Origin: an uncultured Bacteroidota bacterium
Lineage (GTDB): Bacteria; Bacteroidota; Bacteroidia; Bacteroidales; P3
Length of the DNA: 64,000 nucleotides
Assembly: GCA_902788805.1 (NCBI GenBank)
Contig: CADALO010000012.1
Span: 165,406 to 229,405 of the forward strand
Direction of reading: 5' to 3'
Position 1 is the first letter of the stretch. The number at the start of each line of letters is the position of its first letter. A model generated the notes under the pieces. That model was not told the origin of the DNA. It was given only the letters and a program-made list of their open reading frames with translations, and made no database searches. Both the position numbers and the translations under genes were made by a program. Shown piece by piece: positions 1 to 8,717 of the stretch.

Positions 1-300
1 CATACCGTTGGCAATGTCACTCCTTGTCGATGAATCCTGTATGCCAAGGTTCATATCCGTGACCAACGTGTTCCATCCGTTGGAATCGACGGCCTCCAAC
101 AGGGTGACATCGACAGAGACGCTGTCGTTGATGCGGAAGTCTTTTATGAACGACGCTTTTATGCTGGGATTATTGACATACAACCTGTACACCTCGCTGC
201 ATTGCGCAAGAGGCACCGTGCGGGGCCACAAAAGGACTCCGGCGCCACTCCCGACAATCAAGAGGCATACAAGCAATGTTATAATTCGCTGTTTCTTCAT
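1..300 (-). CDS. Hypothetical protein, partial (runs off left edge)
   Basis: The start codon overlaps the stop of the upstream membrane protein gene by four bases (ATGA at 297-300), so it is very likely the third gene of the sigma-factor operon. About 100 residues are visible. The N-terminus (MKKQRIITLLVCLLIVGSG) is a signal peptide or membrane anchor, followed by a polar region with a Cys near residue 41 and no motif I recognise. The C-terminus is outside the window. Proteins coded just behind an ECF sigma factor are often envelope sensors or regulators, but this is inference from position only. Confidence 0.75.
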   Translation of the reverse strand, partial: MKKQRIITLLVCLLIVGSGAGVLLWPRTVPLAQCSEVYRLYVNNPSIKASFIKDFRINDSVSVDVTLLEAVDSNGWNTLVTDMNLGIQDSSTRSDIANGM

Positions 301-926
301 ATATTGTTAAGTATGCTTGTTACACTATTAATGGCCGCAAGACGGGCATTATGGTCCTGCGACATAGTATAGCCGTCGCCCACGCTGGTGGCGCAGGCAA
401 CCATTACCAGGGTAACGGATGCCGCGATGCCGATATTGACAGGACGGGACAAGTCGAATTTAGAATTCTGAATTCTGATTTTTGAAGGCTTCGCAGCGTT
501 GGCCTTGTGGGATATGCGGTCAAGGCTGGAGCCGACAGGACTGCTTTGGGCGATCGAAACGGCGCTTACTGTAGAGTCGACCATAATAAAAACAAACACA
601 GCCTCAAGGAAAAGGGTAAAGATGCGGTAGTATATGTCAAAGTTGTGATGCCAGAGGTCGATGCCCCAATACACGGCGACGGCGGCGCTGGCGACAGCAA
701 GGAGGCACCACCGCCGCAGCACGCGGCGATGCTGGGTGCGCAGACCCGCAAAATTCAGGCTGCGCGGCAAATGCCCGCGGCCGCCAACAACGGCTTCGAT
801 GCGGCGCGACTGCTCGTCGAACATCGGCTGCAGGTCGCCGAAGGAGACATCCTCCACGGCAAGGTCCGGGCGAACAGGCACATCTTCGCCTATGGGTTTG
901 GATGTCATTCTCTTATTCTTCATCAT
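297..926 (-). CDS. Membrane protein in ECF sigma operon, possible anti-sigma factor
   Basis: The protein is 209 residues if started at the MMKNKR methionine at 926, which overlaps the sigma-factor stop by 14 bases. The open frame extends further upstream, but that part is the antiparallel shadow of the sigma gene. The N-terminal half is soluble and charged. Three hydrophobic segments follow: around residues 75-95 (after VLRRWCL), 100-120 and 175-190. A cytoplasmic N-terminus with membrane helices, translated in coupling with an ECF sigma factor, fits an anti-sigma or sensor role. I see no FecR or zinc anti-sigma (HxxxCxxC) motif, so the function is inferred from the neighbour only. Confidence 0.7.
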   Translation of the reverse strand: MMKNKRMTSKPIGEDVPVRPDLAVEDVSFGDLQPMFDEQSRRIEAVVGGRGHLPRSLNFAGLRTQHRRVLRRWCLLAVASAAVAVYWGIDLWHHNFDIYYRIFTLFLEAVFVFIMVDSTVSAVSIAQSSPVGSSLDRISHKANAAKPSKIRIQNSKFDLSRPVNIGIAASVTLVMVACATSVGDGYTMSQDHNARLAAINSVTSILNNI

Positions 927-1488
927 ATTCTTGTTGTTTAAGTTTGTCGATTTTCTGTCTGAGGCGGTAGAGGCGCTGCTTGGCGGCGGCCTCGGTGATG
1001 GAGAAGGTCTCGGCGATGTCGCGCACCGACATACGGCTGAGCCGCAGGTAGACCAGCGCGCGCTCGTCGGGCTCAAGGTCGTCCATAATGCGGTAGTAGT
1101 CGGGCGGCGCCTTGTCGACCTCGTCGGCCACCGTGTCGTACATCCAGTCCTCAAGCGGCACAAAACGCGGCTGCCGCGAGTGGCTGCGTATCTCGCTGAC
1201 AGCGACATTGAGGGCTATGCGGTGCACCCACGTGTCGGTACTGCTCTCGCCCCTGAACCTGGGCCACGCCTCCCACAGCGTACAGACAATCTCCTGATAC
1301 AGGTCGCGGATGCTGTCGGGGCGGCGGTCGGTGAAGTGCAGGCATATCTGGAATATCGAACGCTGGCTTCGGCCAAGCATATCAAGAAAGGCAGCCTCCT
1401 CGCCCTCGCGGACAGGACGACGGCCAAACAGGGCAAACAATGAATGCCCCGCCTTTTTACTGCCCGATGACCCGCCGCGATGACTCAT
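913..1488 (-). CDS. RNA polymerase sigma-70 factor, ECF subfamily
   Basis: This 191-residue protein has the two-domain ECF layout. Region 2 covers roughly residues 40-95, including the core-binding stretch DLYQEIVCTLWEAW and TWVHRIALNVA. Region 4 covers roughly residues 135-185, with the helix-turn-helix MSVRDIAETFSITEAAAKQR. The N-terminal 30 residues are a basic, low-complexity extension. It heads a minus-strand operon with a membrane protein and a further exported protein, typical of ECF units that respond to an envelope signal. Its target promoters are not known. The 277-bp gap upstream is AT-rich and shows no clear TAnnTTTG element for this gene; autoregulation is possible. Confidence 0.93.
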   Translation of the reverse strand: MSHRGGSSGSKKAGHSLFALFGRRPVREGEEAAFLDMLGRSQRSIFQICLHFTDRRPDSIRDLYQEIVCTLWEAWPRFRGESSTDTWVHRIALNVAVSEIRSHSRQPRFVPLEDWMYDTVADEVDKAPPDYYRIMDDLEPDERALVYLRLSRMSVRDIAETFSITEAAAKQRLYRLRQKIDKLKQQEYDEE

Positions 1489-1765
1489 TCCTCCCGCTTA
1501 TTATATTCTTTACTATATTAGTCGTATAAAAACGTAAAAGTAACGCAAAAAATGTAAAAAAAATAAAAATCCAGTAAAAAAACACCGCGAAACGGCCCCG
1601 AACGCCCCACCTCAACACCCTGGTTTCCACATACCATATACCTACCAAAGTTCACTCAAAGTCTTATCAAAGTTTTATTAAATTTTACATTAGTGAACAA
1701 TAATAAGACTTAAGTAACGTTATGGTAAAAAGAAAACACAGCGAAAGGACGGAAAAAGGACAGTT
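1489..1765. other. Divergent intergenic region, AT-rich
   Basis: This region separates the sigma-factor operon from the DUF6266 gene. It holds a near-direct repeat TCAAAGTCTTA / TCAAAGTTTTA (about 1656-1677) inside a short inverted repeat GTTCACT...AGTGAAC. These could be regulator sites, possibly for the ECF sigma itself. No convincing housekeeping promoter was found. Confidence 0.3.
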
Positions 1766-2584
1766 ATGGCAACATCAAAAGACGTATTTTCAGGCAGTTT
1801 CAGCGGCCGATTGGGTAATGTCATAGGCTATGAGTGGCGCGGCAAGATGTGCGTCCGCTCAATGCCGTCGCACTATCGCGACGCGCAGACACCCCGCCAG
1901 CTGGCCCACCGCGCCCTCTTCAAAGCCACCGTGGGCTTCGCCACCAAAGCCCGCCACGTCATCGACAAAGGCCTGCAACAGGTCAGCCTCAACGCGCAAA
2001 TGACTGAAGTCAACTACTTTATGCGCATCAACAAGCGGTGCCTGTCGCTCGCCGAGGCAGCGACAGCCGAGGCGCAAAACGCGCCGCAGCCAGCCCCTGT
2101 TGCAGCGCTGAACGTTGACTATGAGCACCTTGTGCTGGCCGACGGGCCCGTGGCACCCGTGGCGTTCCACACACCGGTGATGACCGACGACACGACAATA
2201 CGCGTCGCCTTCGACAAGAATCCGCTGCATCGAGCTGTGAAACAGGGGGATTGCGTCTACCTTGCCGCCTACTGCCCCGAGCTGGGCGACTTCGACATCT
2301 CAGCCGCCTGCTACCGCAACAGCGGTTTCGCCGAGATTCGCCTCCACCCCTACTGGGCTGGAAAAGAGATACATCTGTGGGGCTTCGTCGTCGACACCGC
2401 CGGCCGCGCCTCCCTGAGCCAATACCTCGCCCACGCCCCCCTCTCCCCCACCGCCTGGCACCCAGAAGAAGAGGAGGAACCCATTGAAGACGAAGCCGTT
2501 GCCGCACCCGAACACGAACCAAGAATCATCTTCTGGAAGACAGATAGACATATCGCATCGGAACCAGAAGGCGGAGTCCCGTAG
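1766..2584 (+). CDS. DUF6266 family protein
   Basis: This 272-residue protein begins with the hallmark N-terminus of the Bacteroidota DUF6266 family: GSFSGRLGNVIGYEWRGK followed by the MPSHYRDAQTPRQLAHRALF stretch (residues 10-50). The middle carries a beta-rich region (residues 115-225) that resembles the family's repeated Ig-like half. The last 45 residues are acidic and low-complexity (EEEEEPIEDEA). There is no signal peptide. The family has no established biochemical role. It sits alone behind a 277-bp gap, with an AAAGGAC-like purine stretch before the ATG. The family assignment is confident; the function is unknown. Confidence 0.85.
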   Translation: MATSKDVFSGSFSGRLGNVIGYEWRGKMCVRSMPSHYRDAQTPRQLAHRALFKATVGFATKARHVIDKGLQQVSLNAQMTEVNYFMRINKRCLSLAEAATAEAQNAPQPAPVAALNVDYEHLVLADGPVAPVAFHTPVMTDDTTIRVAFDKNPLHRAVKQGDCVYLAAYCPELGDFDISAACYRNSGFAEIRLHPYWAGKEIHLWGFVVDTAGRASLSQYLAHAPLSPTAWHPEEEEEPIEDEAVAAPEHEPRIIFWKTDRHIASEPEGGVP

Positions 2585-2671
2585 ACAGTTGTTGAGACAC
2601 AGAGAAACTACAAGGCACCTGTTTACGGCGAATGAATAACCAAACAATTACCGACAAATTGATTTATTGAT

Positions 2672-2977
2672 ATGAAAGCCGAATTGGAGAAAAAAACAGA
2701 TGATTTTATCAAATCCCTATGCAACGACATCTACAAGTATCTGAAGGGAGTTGCCGGTCAATCTGTGTGTCTTCGCGACATACAATGGCATTACTTCCAG
2801 ATTGAGAGCATCCACTGCGTCACTTACAAAAGACTTTACATCGACGACAACACGGTGAGGGTTGACTATTGTGACGGCGAAGGTGTAGAACCATTTGATT
2901 ATGAGGAATGCACAGAAGAGTTGTCCAAGTTTGAATTGCAGGAGATACAAGACATAATCAAAAGCATAGAGGAGTAA
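2672..2977 (+). CDS. Small acidic hypothetical protein
   Basis: The 101-residue protein is acidic and probably soluble, with predicted helices at both ends (MKAELEKKTDDFIKSLCNDI and the lysine/glutamate-rich tail) and a central beta-like section. I do not recognise a family. It follows the DUF6266 gene by 87 bases on the same strand and converges on the methyltransferase gene, whose stop lies 20 bases away. Codon use and AT content resemble the adjacent restriction-modification genes more than the GC-rich core genes, so it may belong to the same acquired block. Confidence 0.6.
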   Translation: MKAELEKKTDDFIKSLCNDIYKYLKGVAGQSVCLRDIQWHYFQIESIHCVTYKRLYIDDNTVRVDYCDGEGVEPFDYEECTEELSKFELQEIQDIIKSIEE

Positions 2978-2997
2978 GGCGGTTGACGAGCAGCGGA

Positions 2998-4320
2998 CTA
3001 TTGCAATTCGTTTGCCGCCACTCTGATAGCCAGACCTATAGCCTTTGCAAGCAGGCAGGGAACGGCGTTGCCGATTTGTACAAGCTGCTTGTTTTTAGGG
3101 CCTTCAAAGATGAAATCGTCGGGAAAAGACTGGAGCCGTGCCATCTCGCGCGCCGTAAGGACGCGAGGCAGTTTGGGATGGAGGTTTACACCGCCGTGGT
3201 TTTCCTTTACCGTACAGGAGGCCTCGTTCCAAGGGCACTTTTTCCAGGCGTCGGAGTAGCCTTTATAAAGGCTTTCACCTTCGGGGCACTCCATAATGCG
3301 ACGCTGCATTTCGGCGTTGTGGCGGGTAGGGATGTGGTTGAATCCCGGGTCTTCGGGATGATTCTGGAGGTCGCCAATAGCCTGACCGGTTGTTATATAC
3401 TCATCGGGAGAGAGGATGGGCTTGGGATGATAGTTTTTCAAGCCGTGGCGGTTGCCGATGAATATCACACGTTCCCTTTTCTGAGGGGTGTAATAGTCGG
3501 CAGCGCATAGCGTTGTGACATTCATCTCGTACCCTATGGCTTTGTAGTCGGCAATTATTTTCTTTTCCACGGCTCCGCCAAGCATTGAGCGCAATCCCTT
3601 TACATTCTCGCACAGGACGAAGTCGGGCTGCAGAGTACGCACAATCTCAAGCATTTCCTTGTAAAGAGTGTTCCGTGGGTCGTCGGCAATACGGTTGCCC
3701 GCCATAGAGAAGCCTTGGCAAGGAAATCCGCCCGAGATAACGTTCAGCTTCCTGCCTGCCAGCTGTTCGCTCACAGTTTTATAAAGTTCCACCTTTATTT
3801 CCGGTTTGGTAATGTCGCCATAGACAAAGGGGTGTTTGAAGTTGCGGCGATAGGTCAATCCCGCCTCTTTGAAGAAATCAAGTCCGCAAATGCCGTTAAG
3901 ACCTGCCATTTCGAGGCCGCGGCTCAACCCTCCCGCGCCGCAGAAGAGGTCGATAAAGGTCAAATCGGAATGAGTGGTATTATTCCAATAGGGGCTAATA
4001 TCCGCCCAGTTGACATCATCGGTGGAGGCGGAGTTCTTGCCTGGTCGGTCTTTTTTTTCCGACACATACGGTGCCAGATCGAAAAGCAGAAGCTGCGTAT
4101 TGTCGACTCCTTTGCGACCTGACTTTGAAGAATGTGGCTTGTCGGACTTTATGGATTGCGGTTTCCCTGTCTGCTCAAAATCTTTCAGATCGCTTTCGTA
4201 TACGACATAGCGACTACGCTCTTTGTAGGCAACAAGAGCGCCGGCAGCAACATATCTTCTGACAATCTTCAGAGACAAATTGAGCCTATCGGCAACCATA
4301 TCAAGCGTATACGCAGTCAT
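2998..4320 (-). CDS. DNA (cytosine-5-)-methyltransferase with N-terminal helix-turn-helix
   Basis: This is the modification enzyme of a type II cassette. Starting at the ATG at 4320 gives 440 residues; the longer open frame reaches into the regulatory gap and lacks sense. C5-methyltransferase motifs are in order: motif I FIDLFCGAGGLSRG (122-135), catalytic motif IV GGFPCQGFSMAG (197-208, Cys201), motif VI ENV (238-240), motif VIII QKRERVIFIG (280-289), motif X QIGNAVPCLLAKAIG near the end. Residues 1-50 form an excisionase/MerR-type HTH (YTLDMVADRLNLSLKIVRRY). Some enzymes such as M.EcoRII and M.SsoII use an N-terminal HTH to repress their own gene; the same is inferred here. Transcribed divergently from the controller and nuclease genes. 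Confidence 0.93.
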   Translation of the reverse strand: MTAYTLDMVADRLNLSLKIVRRYVAAGALVAYKERSRYVVYESDLKDFEQTGKPQSIKSDKPHSSKSGRKGVDNTQLLLFDLAPYVSEKKDRPGKNSASTDDVNWADISPYWNNTTHSDLTFIDLFCGAGGLSRGLEMAGLNGICGLDFFKEAGLTYRRNFKHPFVYGDITKPEIKVELYKTVSEQLAGRKLNVISGGFPCQGFSMAGNRIADDPRNTLYKEMLEIVRTLQPDFVLCENVKGLRSMLGGAVEKKIIADYKAIGYEMNVTTLCAADYYTPQKRERVIFIGNRHGLKNYHPKPILSPDEYITTGQAIGDLQNHPEDPGFNHIPTRHNAEMQRRIMECPEGESLYKGYSDAWKKCPWNEASCTVKENHGGVNLHPKLPRVLTAREMARLQSFPDDFIFEGPKNKQLVQIGNAVPCLLAKAIGLAIRVAANELQ

Positions 4321-4433
4321 TCCAGATTCGGTAACATAATGCAAAACTACGAAAAAAAAGTGATTTGCATTCTGTAAATTGCCTTTCGTTATAAAAATGC
4401 TAACTATAGTCTGTTGTGGCATCAGAGAGAAAA

Positions 4434-4458
4434 TGCGTATTTTGCAAAAAAATACGTA
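4434..4458. promoter_or_regulatory. Inverted repeat, candidate controller operator (C-box)
   Basis: ATGCGTATTTT and AAAATACGTAT form an 11-bp inverted repeat (4433-4459) with one mismatch and a 5-base spacer. It ends 4 bases before the controller gene start at 4463, within the 142-bp gap between methyltransferase and controller. C-proteins of restriction-modification systems bind such sites to time nuclease expression, and the HTH of the methyltransferase is a second candidate ligand. The repeat is seen directly; the binding is inferred. Confidence 0.5.
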
Positions 4459-4462
4459 TGCA

Positions 4463-4702
4463 ATGAATGATGATATTTTAAAGAGATTCGGCTTAACAAT
4501 CAAGCGCTTGCGCGAAAGGGAAGGTATAAGCCAGGAGAAACTCGGAGAGATTTCCGACCTGCACAGGACTTATATAGGTATGATTGAGCGTGCCGAGCGC
4601 AACATAACACTTAAAAACATTGAAAAACTTGCAAAAGCATTAGGGACTGACATCTCAAAGATTTTTGAGGAATTAGAGAGTACAAACATAAACAAGCAAT
4701 AA
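4463..4702 (+). CDS. XRE-family transcriptional regulator, R-M controller (C) protein
   Basis: The 79-residue protein is essentially one lambda-repressor-type HTH: FGLTIKRLREREGISQEKLG (9-28), recognition helix SDLHRTYIGMIERAER, then ITLKNIEKLAKALGTDISKIF. The size and the SDLHRTYIGMIER pattern are typical of C-proteins. I start it at MNDDIL (4463), because upstream codons run through the operator-like repeat. The stop and the nuclease ATG are separated by one base, so the two are co-translated. It probably activates its own operon and delays the nuclease until the DNA is methylated. Confidence 0.88.
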   Translation: MNDDILKRFGLTIKRLREREGISQEKLGEISDLHRTYIGMIERAERNITLKNIEKLAKALGTDISKIFEELESTNINKQ

Positions 4703-4703
4703 T

Positions 4704-5519
4704 ATGGATAAGGAATTGATTAAATATTGCCTGTCAGTGATGGCAACAAAGGAGCAAATAATAAATATGCTTGCCGATTTGGGGTGCAAGCCAGCCAAGA
4801 AAACAATCAAAAAAGACGAGGCAGTTAAGTTGGCCTTGGAGTGTCCAGGGATAACCCTTGATTACATAACGACGTTTTATAGGAATAAGTGGGAGCGCAC
4901 AAACATAGACATTCATATTAATAACTTTAAATCGGGCAAACTGGTTGGCCACGACTGGCACAAGGCGATGCCCTCAATATTGCACAGGAGTCTTCAAGAC
5001 CGTGTCAGAGAATGTTCTGCAGGAATGTATACATTGGACGAATTGCTCAACATCGGCTCAGACATTATGAAGCAAGAATACTTCATTGTGGCACAACACG
5101 ATATTCTGGAGACTTCAATCATAGAACACTTCGAAGACGCAATACCGCCAATAAAGGCCAAATGCATAACAGACTTCGTTTTCAGAGGGACCCCTGTCGA
5201 TCTTAAAGTTTCCGATTACAAAGGAGAATGGGCCAATCGCATAAAGACCGATGGACCCTTGACCGTCGATGAGAAGAAGAGGTTGATAGCAGATAATTAT
5301 CAGGAAGCTGACTCGGAAAGAATAAGGAAACAGGCTGACGGTTCAATCAACAACTGGGGTTTTAACAGGATGTATGTGTTTATCAAGGACCAAGACGAGT
5401 GGTTTTCCAATCCTGAAGGTATAGTGAACAGAGTACTGGCTGCACTTGACAATACAAGAGAGCCTTACAAAATAGATATTGACGGCTTCAAAATTGAAGC
5501 TTTCTGCATAGAAGTATAG
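4704..5519 (+). CDS. Candidate type II restriction endonuclease (PD-(D/E)xK-like)
   Basis: This 271-residue protein shows no close family to me, but it lies exactly where the nuclease belongs: one base behind the controller and opposite a C5-methyltransferase. It contains a plausible PD-(D/E)xK active site, TDFVFRGTPVDLK (residues 156-168: Asp157, Asp166, Lys168), preceded by an acidic helix around residues 136-147. The N-terminal 60 residues look helical (a KKTIKKDEAVKLAL stretch). There is no signal peptide. The recognition sequence cannot be inferred. It converges with the AddA-like gene, 9 bases away. The identification rests on context plus the motif. Confidence 0.7.
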   Translation: MDKELIKYCLSVMATKEQIINMLADLGCKPAKKTIKKDEAVKLALECPGITLDYITTFYRNKWERTNIDIHINNFKSGKLVGHDWHKAMPSILHRSLQDRVRECSAGMYTLDELLNIGSDIMKQEYFIVAQHDILETSIIEHFEDAIPPIKAKCITDFVFRGTPVDLKVSDYKGEWANRIKTDGPLTVDEKKRLIADNYQEADSERIRKQADGSINNWGFNRMYVFIKDQDEWFSNPEGIVNRVLAALDNTREPYKIDIDGFKIEAFCIEV

Positions 5520-5528
5520 CTACGATTT

Positions 5529-8500
5529 TTACAGATATATAATCACTGGCTGGACGTTGGGGTAGCCCATAGCGGTGAGGGCGGCGGCGTATTCGGCGAC
5601 TTGGCGCTGGTATTTGCGGTGGGAGTCGTCGGCATAGGTGCCGGTCTTAAAGTCCACTACCCAGGTGCGGTCGGGAGCGAAGACTATGCGGTCGGGACGG
5701 CGCACTTCGCCATAGACGGCTATGGGGGCTTCGCACTTGACGCTGTATTGCGGGTCGAAGAATGGGCGGTTTTCCTCTTTCTGCATCATTGCCTTGATGC
5801 GCTGCGCTATGGACTGGGCGTCGGCATCGGCGATGTGGTTGTCGGCACAGTAGGCGGCGACAACGCTGTCGACCTCGTCGACGGTGCCTATGTGTGCCAG
5901 CAGGTCGTGGACGATGATGCCGTAGCGCCGGCTGTCGGTCTGGAGAGTCGACAGGAGGGCCTGGTTCTGAGCTGCGATGCTTATGCGGTCCTGCCAGGCG
6001 GGATAGGTGATGCGGTTTATCTCGATCTCGCCTGCGGAAGCGTCCGCGTCGGCTTCGGAACTGACGGCTTGCGGTTTCTCGAGGTCGGTGCCTATGGAGT
6101 AGGTGTTGTCAGACGACTGACGGAACTCGCTGTCGGTTGTGGCGAAAGAGTGGATGAGGGTGATGTCGTCGTTTGAATCGTTCCACTTCTTGCGGTTTTC
6201 GCAGAAGAGGAGCAGTTTCTGTTCTGGCCTTGTGAGGGCGACATAGAGGTTGTTGATGCGGTCCATCTCCTCGAGCAGGTACTCTTCGTCGAAGGCGTCG
6301 GTGAAGTCGGACTGCGTCCGCTGCAGGTTGACGAAGGCAACGGGCAGCCCGAGCGAGTCTTTGTCCTTCACTTTGACCCATATACGCGAGTTGGGCAGGC
6401 GCTTGTCGGGCATCACACAGATAACGATTTTGGCCTCAAGGCCTTTGGCTTTGTGTATGGTCATCAGCTGGACGGCGTTGAGGTTGGAGGCCGTTGAGGA
6501 TGAGAGTCGTGGCAGATTGTCGTCGAGGTAGGTGATGAGAGCGCCGAGGTCGGAGCCGTTGCGCTGCTCGAATTCGCACACCACGTTGAGCAGCGTGGCG
6601 GTGTCGCGTCCCTGCAGGTTGAAGCGGCGCAACAGCTCTTCGCAGCAGTCGTAGAGCGACAGCGAGATGAGGTAGCCCGTGTTGAGCTCTATGCCATAGG
6701 GCGAGAGCAACTGGCTGAGGTCGTAGTCGTTGGCGCGCAGCTGCCACAGCAGGGCGTTGGCGTCGACGGCGCTGTCGGGCTTCAGGCAGCCGTTCTCAAT
6801 GCTCAAGGAGAGTGCTTCGACGGCGGCGACACGGTTGCGGCGGTCGTAGAGGTACTCGAGGAGCGAGAGAATGAGCAGCACGGCCTGGCTGTTGGAGAGC
6901 ACGAAGGACTCGGACGAGACCATCGGGATAGGGGCCTCGGGCGAATGGGTGTTGAAGTAGTCGGCGATTTCGGTCAGCGTGGCATTCTTGCGGGCCAGAA
7001 TCATTATGTCGCCGTAGTCGTAGTGCAGGTCGTCGACCTGATGCCTTACCGCCTCGAGGATGTCGGCATAGAGCGCCTCGGAATCGGAGAAGGTGACACC
7101 CACATAGCCGCCGTCCTTGACGGGCTGCTGCCAGAGGTCGGGCTTTTCGGAGGTGCCGTCGCCGATATAGAGCCGCTGCAACTCGGGGTTGGCCGCGAAG
7201 GGGCCCTCTATTATCGACTTGAAGAAGCGGTTGTTGAACTGGACGATGTTGGCCAGGGTGCGGTAGTTGGACTGCAACGAATCGATGCGATAGAAGTCCT
7301 TGTGCTGCAGCAGCTTGCCGCGTCCGTCGGGACTGTCGACCTTGGGCAGCTGGACAAACTGACGCACATCGCCCTGACGGAAACGGTAGATGGCCTGCTT
7401 GCCGTCGCCCACCACGAGCGACTGCGTGCCCGGCTCGGCGGTGCCTGGCCGGAAGTCGTAGGTCATTGCCTCGTCGAGGAGCGGGATGAAGTTCTGCCAT
7501 TGCAGCTTGCTGGTGTCCTGGAACTCGTCGATCAAGTAGTTATAGTAGTGGCTTCCGATGCGTTCGTAGATGAACGGTGTGGGTTCGCCCACCACTTCGT
7601 CCGCAATGCGCTTGTTGAATTCCGAGATGTGGACTATCTCGTTCTCATCGTAGTAGTTGTCCTTGATCTTGCTGATGCGGTTGAGCAGCGCCAGCGAGTA
7701 GAGGTCGGACAGCAACAGCTTGCGGGTGTTGTACTTCGGCAGGCCGTCGTTTAAGGCCTCGTATGCCGCCCTGTATTCGGGCAGTACCGCGTCGAGCGGC
7801 GCCCTCAAAGCCTCGGCCGTAGATTTTCCCCACAGACGGTTGTCGTCGTAGGCGGCGTCCACGCGCTTGTGCGAGTCGTTGATTTTGCTGAGGTTGCCGT
7901 CGGCTATGCGAGCGAAGAAAGCGTAGACCCCCGTGCCCTTGCTGGGGAAATCGTCGACAGTCAGGCCTTTGGCGGCGCAGGCTTCCGTGAAGCGACGCGA
8001 CGCGGCAACGAGAGCCGTCTCGTAAGCCTTCGTCTCGCCGACAAGCCTTCTGTGCACCTCCATAAAGTCTGAGAGGTCCATCTTGGAGAGCTCTGCCAGA
8101 TACTCAGGCGTCTCCTCCCTGAAAATCTGCTCGGAGAGGTCCTTTATCTGCTTTTCCACGTTGTAGTTTTGTCCGCTCTCCATACGGCTCTCGGCAAAGG
8201 AGCACAGCACCTGCGTCAGCTTCTCCTCGCCTTCCTTGCCGACAAGCGACATCAGCTCGTCCACCAGATATTTGAGCAGGTCGTCGTTTTGTATCAGAAC
8301 GCTAAAGTTCATAGGCAGGTGCAGGTCGTGGGCGAAAGTCTTGACAAGGCGGTGGACAAAGCTGTCTATCGTACAAACCGACAGCTGCGAGTAGTTGTGC
8401 AGGATGGACGACTCGAGGACAGCGCAGCGGCGCACCACCTCCTTCTCGTCTATGCCCAAGTGCGACACCATCTGCCCTATCAGGCGGCTCTCCGACGCGC

Positions 8501-8705
8501 TATCGGTGACGATAGCGTGCAACTTGCTCATTATACGGTCCTTCATTCCGTTTGCCGCCTTGTTGGTAAAGGTGATGGCAAGTATATGCCCGAAACGATA
8601 GCGGAGCTCTTCGGCTGAAGAGATCGCCGCCTCGATGAACTGACGAACAAGAGTGTAAGTCTTCCCCGAACCTGCGGAAGCGCGACAAACAATGAATCTG
8701 GCCAT
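5529..8705 (-). CDS. AddA/RecB-like UvrD-family helicase-nuclease
   Basis: This 1058-residue protein is a superfamily 1A helicase with a C-terminal nuclease. It has Walker A ASAGSGKT (9-16), the DEFQDTS motif II, GDGKQAIYRFRQGD (motif III region), TIHKAKGLEAKIV (motif V) and YVALTRPEQKLL (motif VI). The RecB-type nuclease motif VVDFKTG lies at about 1016-1022, followed by QRQVAEYAAAL. The size fits Bacteroidota AddA, the helicase of the AddAB double-strand-break processing machine. The expected partner AddB is not in the window. It is the last gene of the tamB-led operon, 12 bases after the NAGPA-type gene. Confidence 0.88.
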   Translation of the reverse strand: MARFIVCRASAGSGKTYTLVRQFIEAAISSAEELRYRFGHILAITFTNKAANGMKDRIMSKLHAIVTDSASESRLIGQMVSHLGIDEKEVVRRCAVLESSILHNYSQLSVCTIDSFVHRLVKTFAHDLHLPMNFSVLIQNDDLLKYLVDELMSLVGKEGEEKLTQVLCSFAESRMESGQNYNVEKQIKDLSEQIFREETPEYLAELSKMDLSDFMEVHRRLVGETKAYETALVAASRRFTEACAAKGLTVDDFPSKGTGVYAFFARIADGNLSKINDSHKRVDAAYDDNRLWGKSTAEALRAPLDAVLPEYRAAYEALNDGLPKYNTRKLLLSDLYSLALLNRISKIKDNYYDENEIVHISEFNKRIADEVVGEPTPFIYERIGSHYYNYLIDEFQDTSKLQWQNFIPLLDEAMTYDFRPGTAEPGTQSLVVGDGKQAIYRFRQGDVRQFVQLPKVDSPDGRGKLLQHKDFYRIDSLQSNYRTLANIVQFNNRFFKSIIEGPFAANPELQRLYIGDGTSEKPDLWQQPVKDGGYVGVTFSDSEALYADILEAVRHQVDDLHYDYGDIMILARKNATLTEIADYFNTHSPEAPIPMVSSESFVLSNSQAVLLILSLLEYLYDRRNRVAAVEALSLSIENGCLKPDSAVDANALLWQLRANDYDLSQLLSPYGIELNTGYLISLSLYDCCEELLRRFNLQGRDTATLLNVVCEFEQRNGSDLGALITYLDDNLPRLSSSTASNLNAVQLMTIHKAKGLEAKIVICVMPDKRLPNSRIWVKVKDKDSLGLPVAFVNLQRTQSDFTDAFDEEYLLEEMDRINNLYVALTRPEQKLLLFCENRKKWNDSNDDITLIHSFATTDSEFRQSSDNTYSIGTDLEKPQAVSSEADADASAGEIEINRITYPAWQDRISIAAQNQALLSTLQTDSRRYGIIVHDLLAHIGTVDEVDSVVAAYCADNHIADADAQSIAQRIKAMMQKEENRPFFDPQYSVKCEAPIAVYGEVRRPDRIVFAPDRTWVVDFKTGTYADDSHRKYQRQVAEYAAALTAMGYPNVQPVIIYL

Positions 8706-8717
8706 AGCAAAAAAGAG

